Origin: Nemertoderma westbladi
Lineage: Eukaryota > Xenacoelomorpha > Nemertodermatida > Nemertodermatidae
Assembly: GCA_032718475.1 (NCBI GenBank)
Contig: JAUCBJ010007522.1
Span: 1-62,000 of the forward strand
Direction of reading: 5' to 3'
DNA: 62,000 bases
A program made the position numbers and the translations under genes. Under the pieces are notes generated by a model, which was not told where the DNA came from, did not search any database, and saw nothing but the letters and a program-made list of their open reading frames with translations. Shown here piece after piece: positions 42,948 through 54,505 of the stretch. Position 1 is the first letter of the stretch. The number at the start of each line of letters is the position of its first letter.

Positions 42948-43844
42948 ACCGCGGCGCCCACAGCGACGACCGCCGGAGCTCAAAGCTTGTGGCAAGAACC
43001 AGGAGGAGGGGTCCAATACAAGCGTCAAGTCAAGGACGACCAATATCATTCGATAATCGAAGCACAGCAATTGCAGTGCAAGGCGCAGGGGGCGTCCGAA
43101 AAGGCGCGTGTGCAATTGCAGAAGGAAGAGTTGGTGGAGGCGACCACGGGAACACGACAATTGGGACGAGGCCACGGGAGAAGTACCAGCCGGGAATCAG
43201 TCGGGGCCCAGGGAACATCGTCACCAGTTCCGGGGAGTGACGCCTCACGGATGCCGTTGACGGAGTCAACAGGAGGAAGACTGGTGTATCTGGGGAGGAG
43301 CGAGCCCGAAGAACCCAGGAGCGGGTCGATAATGCGATCGTATCACGGAGCGACAGACTCTAGATATATACATCATCGTCGCTCTGATGTATATTGTAGC
43401 ATTTTTTGTAAACATTCGACTGGACTCATATACACTAGTCGTATCCATTTGAGTTTATATTATGAGAGAGGTGAAGGAGATGATTGGGGAGACAAACCTG
43501 CGGGTTTGGCTTACTCCTTTCATCTGCCCTAGCCAAGTTTTATTATCAAGCAATATTTTGTAAATTTAATTTTGTATGTAGTAATCATTATGTAGTATGA
43601 ATGAGAAAGCAGTATTTTTGTAAATTTAATTTGTATGTAATAATCGTTAACATTGAGAGAGAAAATATTTTTGTAAATTTGAAAACCCATTATGCAATAT
43701 ATCTGCAATATTTTGTAAATATTTAGAACTATTATGGTACCAAGTTAATTATATTATTTGAAAGTGAATTTATTTTGTTTTATTTACATCGCCCTATATT
43801 CTTCTACAATTGGAGGGAAACATTGCTTGTTTCCCTTGGAGCGG
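42948..43844 (+). other. 3' end of exonuclease element: low-complexity frame and pre-LTR stem-loop
   Basis: A frame from 42987 to 43532 (Gln/Gly/Arg/Ser-rich) overlaps the zinc-knuckle ORF end and may be its frameshifted tail. After that there is no coding. AATATTTTGTAAAT-type words repeat at 43550-43720. GGGAAACATTGCTTGTTTCCC (43816-43836) forms a stem-loop nine bases before the 3' LTR, where a polypurine tract is expected. Confidence 0.45.
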
Positions 43845-45899
43845 TGTTACGATATATGGCGCTGTGTACCTATATTAGCCGTCATACAGTATAAATATTT
43901 AGATAAGCCATAAAGACGCGCAATCATATTTAGATAAGGAAATAAAACGCCCACATATTTTTTGAATTTATCCATTTTATACAGTATGTAGTCCTACCTA
44001 GGTAATTTTGTAGTAAAATATAAGTAAATAGTTCCACGGTAGCAAGTTTTCTATGAAACCCTTGATATAAGCTTGCTGTTATTAGCCTCAATAGGACTAA
44101 CTGCGTATTGGTTTTAATTTTCTTTATATTTGCGCTAAATTAGAATTTATGTACCGTATTATTAGTACCGCTAAATTAAGCAACACCGAAATTACCATAT
44201 ATGGTGATGATTTGTGATTCCAAGGAGGAATAGGTTCACAATCTGGCTTCCTTATTGGCCTAGCTGTTTCCAGGTTGGTCGAATGGTAGCACGGATTGGG
44301 GAACCAATCAGAGAACTATTGCATCATCCTTCGTGAACCACCTATAAATTGGCTGTTTTCCGGTATGTGCATTGTAATTAATCTCAGTGTCCCTCAATCT
44401 CTGTTGCTGTTATAATTTACTTTTGTGATTTCTGTTTGTTTTCTTGCAATAATTCGCAAATTCGTAATTTCTGCTTATTTCTTGCTGTGTTTCTCACTTT
44501 AATCTCAATGATTACTGCTAATTACAATCGGAACTATGATTTTCTACCTTTTAATTAATGGTTCTACGTGATTAAGATGCGATAATCCCACGGGATTTCT
44601 TTAGACTGTCAGACTGTATGATTGCATGCGCCGTTACGGTAGGTACTCATTAGATGGAGAGCTAAGGTACCGGTAGGCGCGGCGGGCGTACCGGGGGGTT
44701 AGCGATGAAGGGAGTGCGGAGGATTCAAAGGCAACGCTGGCGGGGGTCGCCGTTGTGGTTGGAAGGCTAGCAGTGTGAAGGGAAGACTACTCGCTGGTAC
44801 AGTAATTAGGGGGCTGATGATCCAGATTTTGTCTCTATTTTGTAGTATTAGGGGGGCAAGAATCGGGTTAGTTAGGAAGCCCACATGTACCTGGGAGAGG
44901 CCTTCGTGTTCTACACTGCGACCTGTAGGTTGTGAGTTGCGAACTGTGAATTGTACATTAGGAACTTGGTAAGTATTAACTATTGATTGTTACACTGATT
45001 GGCGCGTTGCTAAAGTGTGCCTGATTAAATTATGAATGCTTAAATAGGCGCCCTTTTTCCCTTGATTGATTTCTATTTCTTAGTTTACGATAAATAATTA
45101 CTGATTAGGTCAAAAATAATACGGTATTTAGGCTGTTACTAGTGTGACCCGTTGCGTAATAAATTAGAATTGCGCATTCTGGAATACTTAGTAATTAGTA
45201 CGCTGTTGCATATTTGTGACTGTAATTAATTAGTAAAATTGAGAATTTGTACGCAGCATAGTGGAGAGTAGTTAAGGTAATAATTTGGAGTACTGTAAAC
45301 TATTCACGCTGGGCGGTTATTTGAGTTAGCATACAATAAACTAGATCACAGTATACAGAACGCAGTAGTAAATCGCTGGCCTAAAGCCAGCCGAAGGCAA
45401 GTTTAGACCCATAGTAGGTATCAGTCCTCGATAAGACATTCTGCCCCATTTTTGATTATTTTAAATATTCTCACATTCACACATTCCGTTAGGGAAACCT
45501 AGTATTTGCGATTAGAAAGGACGCGGTTATTTGCGCGTTTTAACAGTAAGATTAGGCGACAAGAATACACTCTGGAGTGTCAAGCCTCTCACACTCGTTT
45601 TAAGTAGCTTAGGGAGCCGATTTGGGTTTATTGTTTTGGTTATTCCCGCGTGGCTCATAAATTCGAACAGTTAGCTCTCTATCGAGCGATTGGTAGAGAA
45701 AGGAACAAGCGATTTGCAGGAGCCGTAGAAAATTAGTAAAATATTAGCGGACGGCAGGTTAGCGCCATCCAACGGTAAGTAGCAGTTATGCATTTAGCAA
45801 TTCTGCAGTAGTAATAGCGCGCTCCTGATCACCCCTGTTTAACAGTAAGGCACGTTTTGTGTGTCTTTAACAGTTAGTCAAGGGGTCGCTAGTTTAACA
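43845..45899 (+). repeat. 3' LTR of exonuclease-bearing LTR element, with 1.1-kb extra segment
   Basis: TGTTACGATATATGG...TTTAACA, matching the 5' LTR with a few substitutions and small indels. TATAAA at 44343-44348. Shared sequence breaks at 44655/44656 and resumes at 45759. The 1103-bp segment between is absent from the 5' copy, leaving a shared length of about 952 bp. No clear terminal repeats or target duplication bound the extra segment, so insertion here or deletion in the 5' copy are both possible. Confidence 0.85.
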
Positions 45900-46600
45900 C
45901 TCGTCCTGTTTTGTATTTAAATATATTTCCTAAACGTTGACTGACGATCTTTATAACTACCGATGCGTTCAATAGGCGCAGCCAGGTATGGTTTATAGGA
46001 ATATAGTCTACGCAGTACTCGTCTTCATTATATGCCTCGTTGCGCTCGTCGCTTGTCCTGTTTTTTCATAAAATATTTTTCCTAAACGCAGACTGACGAC
46101 CTTTATACAGTTATAAATATGCGAAGTTTCGAAACTGTGCGAGTAACTGCTGATACATCTATGTGGAGATGTGTGATACAACACCAACGCATCATATGCC
46201 GATGTAGTAATATGGGTATTGAAATAATATTAAATCAATGTACACTCTTAAAGCTGAAGCGAAAAATTGTAGCTAATTTCCTTGGTTACATATAAAATAA
46301 TAATATTATTTTTAAGAACATTAATTTTACTACTTTGCAAAAATTCAATTAAAAAATAACCATACAATTGGACAAATGGAATAAACTATTTCAGATATAA
46401 GCCTACCACAGCCATGCCATGGATATAGTACTTATGTCATTATATCTTCTGTCACCTGAGATAGTAAGAATATGATAATTAATGAATAATAATTATCTGA
46501 AACTGTTAAAAACTTAACACAAAACCTAAAGACTCTATGCCAACAAACAAAGGCGAAAAGAACAGATCACTCAGTCAATCTCAGACCTCCTAACGCGACC
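45900..46600. repeat. Flank of exonuclease element with local duplication
   Basis: CGTCCTGTTTT, a TAAATAT-like run and CCTAAACG(T/C)(T/A)GACTGACGA(T/C)CTTTATA occurs at about 45902-45950 and again at about 46054-46103. Between them lies the stretch that also precedes the 5' LTR (GCAGTACTCGTCTTCATTAT). No gene. Confidence 0.5.
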
Positions 46601-47010
46601 CCATGAAAATACTGGTTGGTGAAAAATAGCGATTGGAAAAATAGAGAAGTTACCTGTAGACACCCCGAGCACCTGTAAAATAAAGGCTGGTGATTCTGAA
46701 AATACTGGTTGCTGAAAAATAGCGATTTGAAAAATAGTAGAAGTTACCTGACGCTAAGTGTAGACACCCGAGCACCTGTAAAATAAAGGCTCGCAATTGG
46801 TTATAATGAGTAGAGAGGAAGTTTGTTGGGTGACTAATAACGCCACTAGCGGAAAATGCGGGAACTTGAGAAGTTACCATGGTTACGGATGAGATGCTGG
46901 CATCTGATTGGTTGAAATAATAACGAGCACTGGTAACGGTTGAAATGGTGGCTTCTGATTGGATGCAGTACTAGAAATCGATGGTAATGCTGGGCTATGG
47001 GAGACCTAGG
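46601..47010 (+). repeat. Dispersed repeat R, copy 2
   Basis: It matches 6985-7445: tandem subunits with GAAAAATAG...AAGTTACCTG and GTAGACACCCGAGCACCTG, then ACTAATAACGCCACTAGCG, GAGAAGTTACCATGGTTACG and TCTGATTGGTTGAAATAATA. One subunit fewer than copy 1. It is followed by a coiled-coil pseudogene, whereas copy 1 is followed by a BEL/Pao fragment on the opposite strand. Confidence 0.65.
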
Positions 47011-47039
47011 CGTAGTGTCATATCTTCTTATACTACTCA

Positions 47040-47430
47040 GAGGTTAGAAATAAATAAACATAAGTTGGAAATGGAACGCCAAGCTGAACAAAATAGGATG
47101 GAAATGTAACACCAAGCGGTACAAGATAAATTGGAGGTAGAACGCAAGGAAAAACAATTACGCTTGGAGGAAGAATATCAGGTGGAACAGGAAGAATTCC
47201 AACAGGAAGAACAACTAAGAATAGCTGAACAACAAATAAAAGAGTGGAGGCTCCAACTGCGTCATAAAGAAAGGGAACTAGACTATAGCGCTCAAATCTT
47301 ACATGACAGACAAGTTGCTGCAGAATATAGAGTTTGTATGGAGGAAGCAGAGGTGAAAAGAAATTAAAGAGAAGAACTGGAACCTACTATACTGAACATA
47401 CCTCTTCTGATAGATAATAGCAGGTTCCTA
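47040..47430 (+). pseudogene. Coiled-coil Gag-like fragment
   Basis: The reading frame from about 47040 has a stop (TAA near 47107) before the open stretch 47131-47367, and encodes a Glu/Gln/Lys/Arg-rich coiled coil (RKEKQLRLEEEYQVEQEEFQ...). This resembles the coiled coils of the BEL/Pao-type Gag proteins in this window but cannot be assigned to one. Both sides lack further coding. Confidence 0.45.
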
Positions 47431-48312
47431 GATAGACATGAATATGAATGTTGAGTTGCCACACGTCAGTAGTAGGAGAAGCATAGTTCCTCCATATCTC
47501 CTCCCTAGCTTGGGCTACGGCTCGCATCTCGGAGGCAATTAAAAAATGCCAAATTCCGGTGCTAAATCGCGGTGTTTAATGACCATCTGTCACCATCAGT
47601 ATTGTTGCCTTCAACCAATCGTTGCTTATCACCTACGCGTAGCCTAACCTCGCGATGCCTACCTTACTCGACAACTGTTACCACCCGTGAGTATTGATTC
47701 GCGTTGTTGCATCAACCAACCATCGCATATTCATCTTCGCATAACCTAACTTCTCATCGCATGGCTAGCCCCCACTACGCTATTATATCGAATCGATTGC
47801 CAACTCACCACCACCACCACCACCGTCGCTAGCCACGCACGGCTACTCTTCGACGGCTGTCGCCAAAACAATCAATCCAACCAACCAAGCGGCCTGCCTA
47901 CCCCAACGCTATTATGATACGTGTTGAAATTTCGCCACGTTCTAGCTACACGTATACGAATATTTCCATAGTAGTTACTCAAGCTAACCGATCCCGCAGC
48001 ATCTGTGCCATATTGAAAGGCTTCCACCGCTAACATTATACTGTGCGTTTTTTATTATAATAATTATTGATTATTACACACACGCACGCACACACACAAC
48101 CCTATGATTCATATTCTTTCACGTATTTCCTATCCACGCAATCAACCAACCAGCTATTCATCCACGTTGCTCCCCATCTCTTTTCTTATTCGTTGATGAT
48201 TATGACACGTACCATCTCTTCTTCGTTGACTATGCCACATCGCAAATTTTTATATATATAAGTGAATGTTTTTAATAAAATTCATCACTTGTAATCTTCT
48301 TCATGGTAATAT
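47431..48312. other. Gene-free region with CCA and CA microsatellites
   Basis: CAACCAAC/CTAACCT-like words and a (CAC)n run near 47809-47823; CACACGCACGCACACACACA near 48077-48096. No gene. Confidence 0.45.
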
Positions 48313-48605
48313 GTTGATACCATATCTAATTTTTTTTGTTCTCACTCTGACATTGTGTTTTTTTTTTCCTTAATAATTTATACATTATCTTACGCGTTGT
48401 ATATTCGTTGGTCGGAAAACGACACCGCATAAAATGATACTGATTCCAGCATTGGGTATCGACTCAAAAACGAAAATCTGAGCTATGTGTCTCGCCCAAT
48501 CTTTGTTTTTGTGTCGATACCTAATGTCGAACTCAGCATCATTTTTCTCTGGCGTCGTTTTCCGACCAAACACAATTTTAGAGTGAGAACTATGGTGTCA
48601 ATTTA
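48313..48605. repeat. Long imperfect inverted repeat upstream of right module
   Basis: The left arm (TTGATACCATA...GTTCTCACTCT, then TGGTCGGAAAACGAC...GGTATCGAC) pairs with the right arm (GTCGATACC...GTCGTTTTCCGACCA, then AGAGTGAGAAC...TATGGTGTCAA) around a centre near 48490. The left arm has an extra about 40 bp (T-rich, TACATTATCTTACGCG). Identity in the inner arms is about 75%. It may be a MITE or a terminal structure of the right element; it ends 58 bp before the PC4-like start codon. Confidence 0.6.
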
Positions 48606-48663
48606 TTACAGCGATACGGTTTAAAATTTATCACTTGTAATATTTTTCGTATTTATTATTATT

Positions 48664-49731
48664 ATGGCCTTAACGCAAAAAACCGGAGCAACAAATAGCT
48701 GAAAATTTACTTACAATAAATATACTTGTACCGTCGTTCACAGCAAGTATTTTATTGTGGAATCTCAGGAGGACAACGAATCCATTTGTTTTTCCCATCA
48801 AGATACCCGCTATTTGTTAGACATTCTAGAAACAACCAACAACAACAACCAACATCAATCCAGACCAGCAATTATACCAGGTAGGATATATCCTACTCCT
48901 CGTTTTGCGCGGGGAAATTTGAATATTTCCATCAACCCCACATCGGGTGATGTTTATGTTCAGAAACAAGGCAAATGTAAAGTTCTCAACAAAGCTTTTA
49001 CTGAAGTTCTAATTCAATACAGAGGGAAATTATTACAATTTCTCTCTCCACTGCTAGAGATTATTAGCGATCAATTCTACATTGAATTATCAAATCCAGA
49101 CTTTATTGGATTTGTAACAGCTTTTAAAGGAACCAACTATGTTGGCTTATGGAAAATCAGCCTCAGATACACTGATAGTGTTGGTTTTAACTATTATACG
49201 GGTTTCAATTTGTCAAAACAGGAACTAATTGTTTTGCTGCGAGAGTGGGACAACCAAGTCGCTGAAACAGACAAGCATCTTTTTGATAAAAATATCATTC
49301 AATTATCAGACCGTCTCAAAATGATTAAAACCAATAATAAAAAAATTATTATCACCAACACCGATAATTCTACTGAAGTAGGCGCCGGCGGAAATTCTAT
49401 CGAGTTGCATTACTTGAATGATAAAGCCCATATTAGTTTTCTCAAAGAATCGCTGGATGGCGTTTCTCTTACTGAAGCCCACGTTGACGGCTTTGTCCTT
49501 TTGGATAAACCTAAAGCTTTCGTAGAGATCCCATCACCTAATCCGGATGTTGAAGAGAGCTGCTCTCAACCGCAACAGGTCTTTCCTGAAATATTACCTC
49601 GGAAGCCAAGATCATCGAGTAAATTTACCAACGCATCACCTGCAAAGAAACAGAAAGTCGTCAGTAACCTAGGTTCAGTAGATCCAGTTACTAATTCTCC
49701 ATGGAAACCAGATTATTATTCTAACATGTAA
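48664..49731 (+). pseudogene. PC4-like protein of Maverick-type element (right copy, one nonsense codon)
   Basis: Homologue of 5481-6455 at the same position before PolB. The ATG at 48664 fits the left protein's start, but codon 13 is TGA (48700-48702) where the left copy has Trp. The remaining frame is open to 49731. The PC4-like segment is AFKGTNYVGLWKISLRY...TGFNLS followed by a helix. The C-terminus is longer in Ser/Pro/Lys than in the left copy. Translation could only begin downstream at a non-ATG or internal codon, so it is probably inactivated, recently. Confidence 0.65.
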
Positions 49732-49815
49732 ACCTGATCATAAGTTAAACTCTTTGCGGTTTCCAATAGTCATAAGCGATTGGTGATTGGTTTAAAATTA
49801 TTTCCCTCGCTAGCA

Positions 49816-49822
49816 TATAAAT
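49816..49822 (+). promoter_or_regulatory. TATA-like box upstream of right PolB
   Basis: TATAAAT lies 99 bp before the PolB ATG in the 189-bp gap after the PC4-like gene. A (CATTT)n run follows at 49844-49862. Together with the left TATA-like box it suggests a TATA promoter for PolB. Confidence 0.4.
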
Positions 49823-49920
49823 GTTTAGATGTAGTCAATATCATTTCATTTCATTTCATTTTATTTTAATTTTTTGGAGATATTTTATTATTATTATTAT
49901 TTATCTAAACAAACTTCAAC

Positions 49921-52900
49921 ATGGATAAAATAACAATATGTTGTTCATTCTGTCATATGAATGTAACTAGACATAATTATTTACGCCACCTACGGTCACA
50001 TTTTGAAGGTTATTCTTGTTTAAAGTGTCATGTCGTGACTTCATGCAGCGAAATTTGTAAACGACATGAAACGACTACTGGTTGTAAAGAAATGCAGTTC
50101 CACACCTATCAATTGACTTGTTCTACCTGTAATAAAGAGTATACATATGACGATTATCTACGACACGACTGTCACTTGAAATGTTACTACACAAGAAAGC
50201 GTAAATTTTCGCAACATAAAAATATAATATCCAGAAAAAACTTAAGGGTGGCTCTTGGCACATGCGCAACAATTTTTACGAGGGAACAAGAAGCTCACGA
50301 TAATCGTCTTGAAATTTATGTCCACGACCTCCCAACTTCTAGAGATTATCCCGATGTAGAAACAGCATTAACGCAAATTCGAGGTAATATTCTTCAGTTA
50401 ATATTAGACAGATTGAAAGAAATGAATGTTCTTAGACTGTGGTTAGGTCTAAATGTATTAATGTACAGATCACATTTTTCACAAGGTGAGCAATTGGAAA
50501 CCTTTTATTTTAATTCTTCCGGTGGTGCTATTAATACTGTAGATTCACCGCAAAGTTTTGAGACATGGTTTGAGTATGTTTTGGAAAATATATTACAAAA
50601 AATAGCCATCTTTAACACACGTGGTTCGGGGTGGCGTATTAAATCTTTATTAAGGGTTGAAATTAAATTAGCTGAATCTAAGTGTAGCTCGTTACTATAT
50701 AAGGGGCATGGGTATATGGAATTACCTAAGGCTTTATCAGTTAAAAAATGTGTTATAAATGTACAATCGGCTGATAATAACTGTTTTAAATGGGCAATTA
50801 TATCCGCAAAATTTAGTAGCAAAGTGAAGATAAACAAAAACCGTACTTCATCGTACAAAAATTATATGAGTCATTTCATTTTTGACAATGGGAACAAAGA
50901 TTATCCAACGCAGTGGCAGTTAGCTATTAAACTTTTTGAAAAACAAAATTCAAAATATATAATTAATTTATTATGTTGGAATAACGACAAAAAACGCACC
51001 CCGGTATCTATATTAAGACAACCTCCGTTTAGTAAAATTACACCCGATAAACAGTTATTAAATATATTACTTGTAGTAAAAAATAACAATGTACCTAAAC
51101 AGAATCATTATGTTTCCATAACTAACTTGAATCGATTGCTGAATACGACAGCTCTTCATATCCAAAATAGGAAATATTGCGAAAGGTGTTTGGCTCATTT
51201 TTTTCGAGCGGAAGTTCTTCATCAACACCATCTTGCATGCTACCAAGGAAGAAGTCAGCGGGAGACACTACCTAAAAAAAGAACACACATTAGTTTTACA
51301 AATTTAGATAGAACCTTATCCCCATTGTTTGTCACCTACTTTGATATATAATGTATCTTACAACCGTCAGTTAATAATCAAATTATACAGGAGCATATAC
51401 CGTGTGCTGTGAGTTATTTAATTGTTCCCAATACTGAATTAATTGACCCTCCAAAATGTCATTTGAAAACATTTGTAAAGACAAATAATAATAATTGTAT
51501 TCAAGATTTCTTAGATTCATTATATACTGATATAACTGAATTATGTTGTTGGTCAGACATATACACTCATAAAACTATGTCATTTACTAATATTGATTTT
51601 GTAAATTTTGAACAAGCAAAATTTTGTTTTTATTGTAATGTTACTTTAAATAATAAAGTAGGGAAAAACAGACATCATTCACATATTACAGGTAAATATA
51701 TTGCGGCAGCCTGTAATAGTTGTAACCGAAGTTTATCGTTGAAACGATACCTGTATGTACTTTGCGGACACAATTCCAACAACTATGATATACATTGTAT
51801 ATTACAAAGCGGATTTAGAGATAAGAAATACACTGATTGGGATATAAAGGTTATACCGAGAAATACAGAACGATATATTTCAATGAGTGCCTTTATCCCA
51901 ATTAAAAACACTTCTAAGAAAATTGAGTTACGTTTCTTAGACACATATCAATTTTTAAGCTTTTCTTTAAGTAATTTAGTTGAGTGTTCAACAAAGGATG
52001 TAGCCAGTCATGATATAAGCTCAATTTTACCTATTACTCTACAAGAAATGAAATATTTTTATCCAAACTTGAATAACTCAACGATTAAACGGAAAGGAGT
52101 ATTTCCATACGAGTACTTGACAAATATTAATAAATTTAATGATACTGGTTTGCCGTCTATAAATAATTTTTTTAGTAACTTAAGTCAAAAAACATGCACA
52201 ATTGAAGATTATAGGTTTGCGGGAATATCATGGGTAGAATTCGACTGTATGAATCTCAAAGATTATCTTTTAGCCTATTTAAAACTCGATGTTTGTTTGC
52301 TTGCCGATATATTTGAGAATTTTAGGAATGTTTGTAAACAAAATTACGATTTAGAAGCGGTTTTTTACTGCAGTATCGCGTCATTTACCTATGATTGCGC
52401 GCTAAAATATAATAAATGTAAAATAGAATTAATAAAGGATTATCAGACATATAGAGATTTTGAAAAATCAATTAGGGGTGGTGTTTCATTTTGTCGAAAA
52501 CATTATATAGAATCAAATATACCAGGTACAAGTACATATGATTCTACTAAGGAAGAATGCCATATTTTTAATATTGATTTCAACTCTTTATATTCTGGGA
52601 ATTTAAGTAAAAAACTACCCACCTCACAATTCAAAGAAGTAAGTATTAAACATTTAGAGAATGCAATACCAGAAAAACTAATCGAGTACTTGGTAGATTT
52701 AGATATTGAGGGATCTACTGGATATTTTTTAATATGTGATTTAAATTATCCCAAGGCTATTCACGATCAAACATTACAATTACCGTTAGCCCCCGAGCAT
52801 TTAAGTATAAATGAATCAATGCTTTCACCTTATATGAGGGAACAATTTAATAACTTGTCGATACAAAGAGATACCTCCCGTAAATATAGAATGTCTATAC

Positions 52901-53976
52901 CAAAACTCATGCTGACACAATTTGATAAAGAGTTTTATCATTTACATTTGAAACTGTTAAAATTTTATATAAAACATGGATTAATTGTTACTAAACTACA
53001 TAAATTATATTCTTTTCAACAAGAATTTGTATTTAAAAATTACATCGATTTTAATATTAATCAAAGGCGACTGGCAAAAAGTTATATTGAAACAGCTGTC
53101 GCGAAATTGCTCAATAATTCGCTGTTTGGCAAATCAATAGAGAGGATACGTGACCGATGTAACTTTCGTATCGCAAATAGCAACGATAAATGCGATCAAT
53201 TGGTAAATCGTATTAATCATGAACAATTTATAATATACAATAATACACTATCGGGGCATTTATTAGTGAAAGACTCTGTAACTCTCGATAAGCCTATATT
53301 TATTGGTAGCGCTGTGTTGGACTTGGCTAAATTGGATATGTATGATCTGTATTACAATAAATTGCTACCTATTGAGAAAGAATTAAACTGTCGTATTGAA
53401 ATTGCTGCGTCAGACACTGACTCTTTGATAGGCTGTTACTATAATACATCGCAGAATAATTTTTTTAAAGCATTAATTAAAAATAATATTTTAGATACAT
53501 CCAATTACCCTAAGGATCACCCGCTCTACAGTGATAAAAATAAATCTAGGCTCTATTACTGTAAAGACGAACTAGCCTCACGTGAAATTAAACAAGCAGT
53601 ATTTTTAAGACCAAAATTATATTCAATTTTGGAATGGAATAATAAAAATATTCGTAGAGCAAAAGGTATTACAAGAGCTGTTGTGGAAACGAATATTACA
53701 CATGAAGAATATTTAAAAGCATATAACTCAAATGAAGAAATAAAAAAAAACATACACAGATTTCAATCTAAATTACATCGTATTTATACCTTAAAGCAAA
53801 ATAAATTTGCGCTCAGCAGCTTTGATGATAAACTTTATTGGCTTAATAAAAATCAATCGCTTCCTTGGGGGCACTATAAAACAAACCTCAAAAAACCTAT
53901 AAAAATATCAAATATACCAATTTATGAAGAACCAAAAGACGATGGTGTTGATGATGAATTATCAAATAGTAAATAA
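49921..53976 (+). pseudogene. polB: Protein-primed PolB of Maverick-type element (right copy, stop at Exo I Glu)
   Basis: A homologue of the left PolB throughout, with the same N-terminal Cys/His fingers, the HHSHITG zinc segment, Exo III YLKLDV, motif A DFNSLYS, motif B NNSLFGK and motif C SDTDS (D1165, D1167). The frame starts at ATG 49921 and is broken only by TAA at 51349-51351. This is codon 477, the glutamate position of the Exo I D-x-E motif; the same frame continues afterwards to 53976. The palm region is much closer to the left copy at the DNA level than the N-terminus is. One nonsense change in an otherwise open 1351-codon frame indicates recent loss, or a sequencing difference. Confidence 0.9.
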
Positions 53977-54505
53977 AAATATAAGTTGTAAGCAGATTAT
54001 TTATGGACTTAATTTGAAAGAATTAAAAAATCAATTGAATGGTAAAATTGTACTCAAACCTAATCAGTTTATATATAAGGTATTTGGTGCAACTATATTA
54101 ATGTTTACAAATGGACGAATAACAATTCTCGGTAGAAAATATAATTTTAATAAAGTGAAAAAACATATATTAGAAAAAACAAACATTAATTTGATTTTTA
54201 AATCAATCAATTTGTGTACTTATATTTTTAGTATCGATACTGTAATTTATAGGTTACTTATAAACAATATCGGGTTTTATGTTATATTTGATAATGTTAA
54301 ACTAGAAATTTCATACGACCCTGAAATATTCAATAACTGTAAAGTCAGAATAAATAATATTGTTGTTGTTTGCTGTTTCTACACTGGTAAATGTACATTA
54401 ATGTGTTCCCCGTTTAAATTTCATATATATTATCCTATTTTCAACAAGCTGGTTAATAATTTATTATTGTTTGGTGTGGGGGTTTTTGATGTAAAATATA
54501 ATTAG
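53954..54505 (+). CDS. TATA-binding-protein-like protein of Maverick-type element (right copy)
   Basis: Homologue of 321-866. I chose the ATG at 53954 because it aligns with the left start (both MNYQIVNKN) and gives the same 23-bp overlap with PolB; an ATG 30 bp upstream is also in frame. The two-fold repeat is conserved: KPNQFIYKVFGATILMF with NGRITILG in the first half, and DPEIFNNCKVRI with TGKCTLMC in the second. Conservation of both lobes and of the overlap in two diverged elements argues for a real, constrained protein even though the neighbouring PolB carries a stop. Confidence 0.6.
   Translation: MNYQIVNKNISCKQIIYGLNLKELKNQLNGKIVLKPNQFIYKVFGATILMFTNGRITILGRKYNFNKVKKHILEKTNINLIFKSINLCTYIFSIDTVIYRLLINNIGFYVIFDNVKLEISYDPEIFNNCKVRINNIVVVCCFYTGKCTLMCSPFKFHIYYPIFNKLVNNLLLFGVGVFDVKYN

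Noticed and set aside
48385-48573. 62-aa minus-strand frame in the inverted repeat
   Set aside because: It reads through both arms of a hairpin-forming repeat; the palindromic structure explains the open frame.
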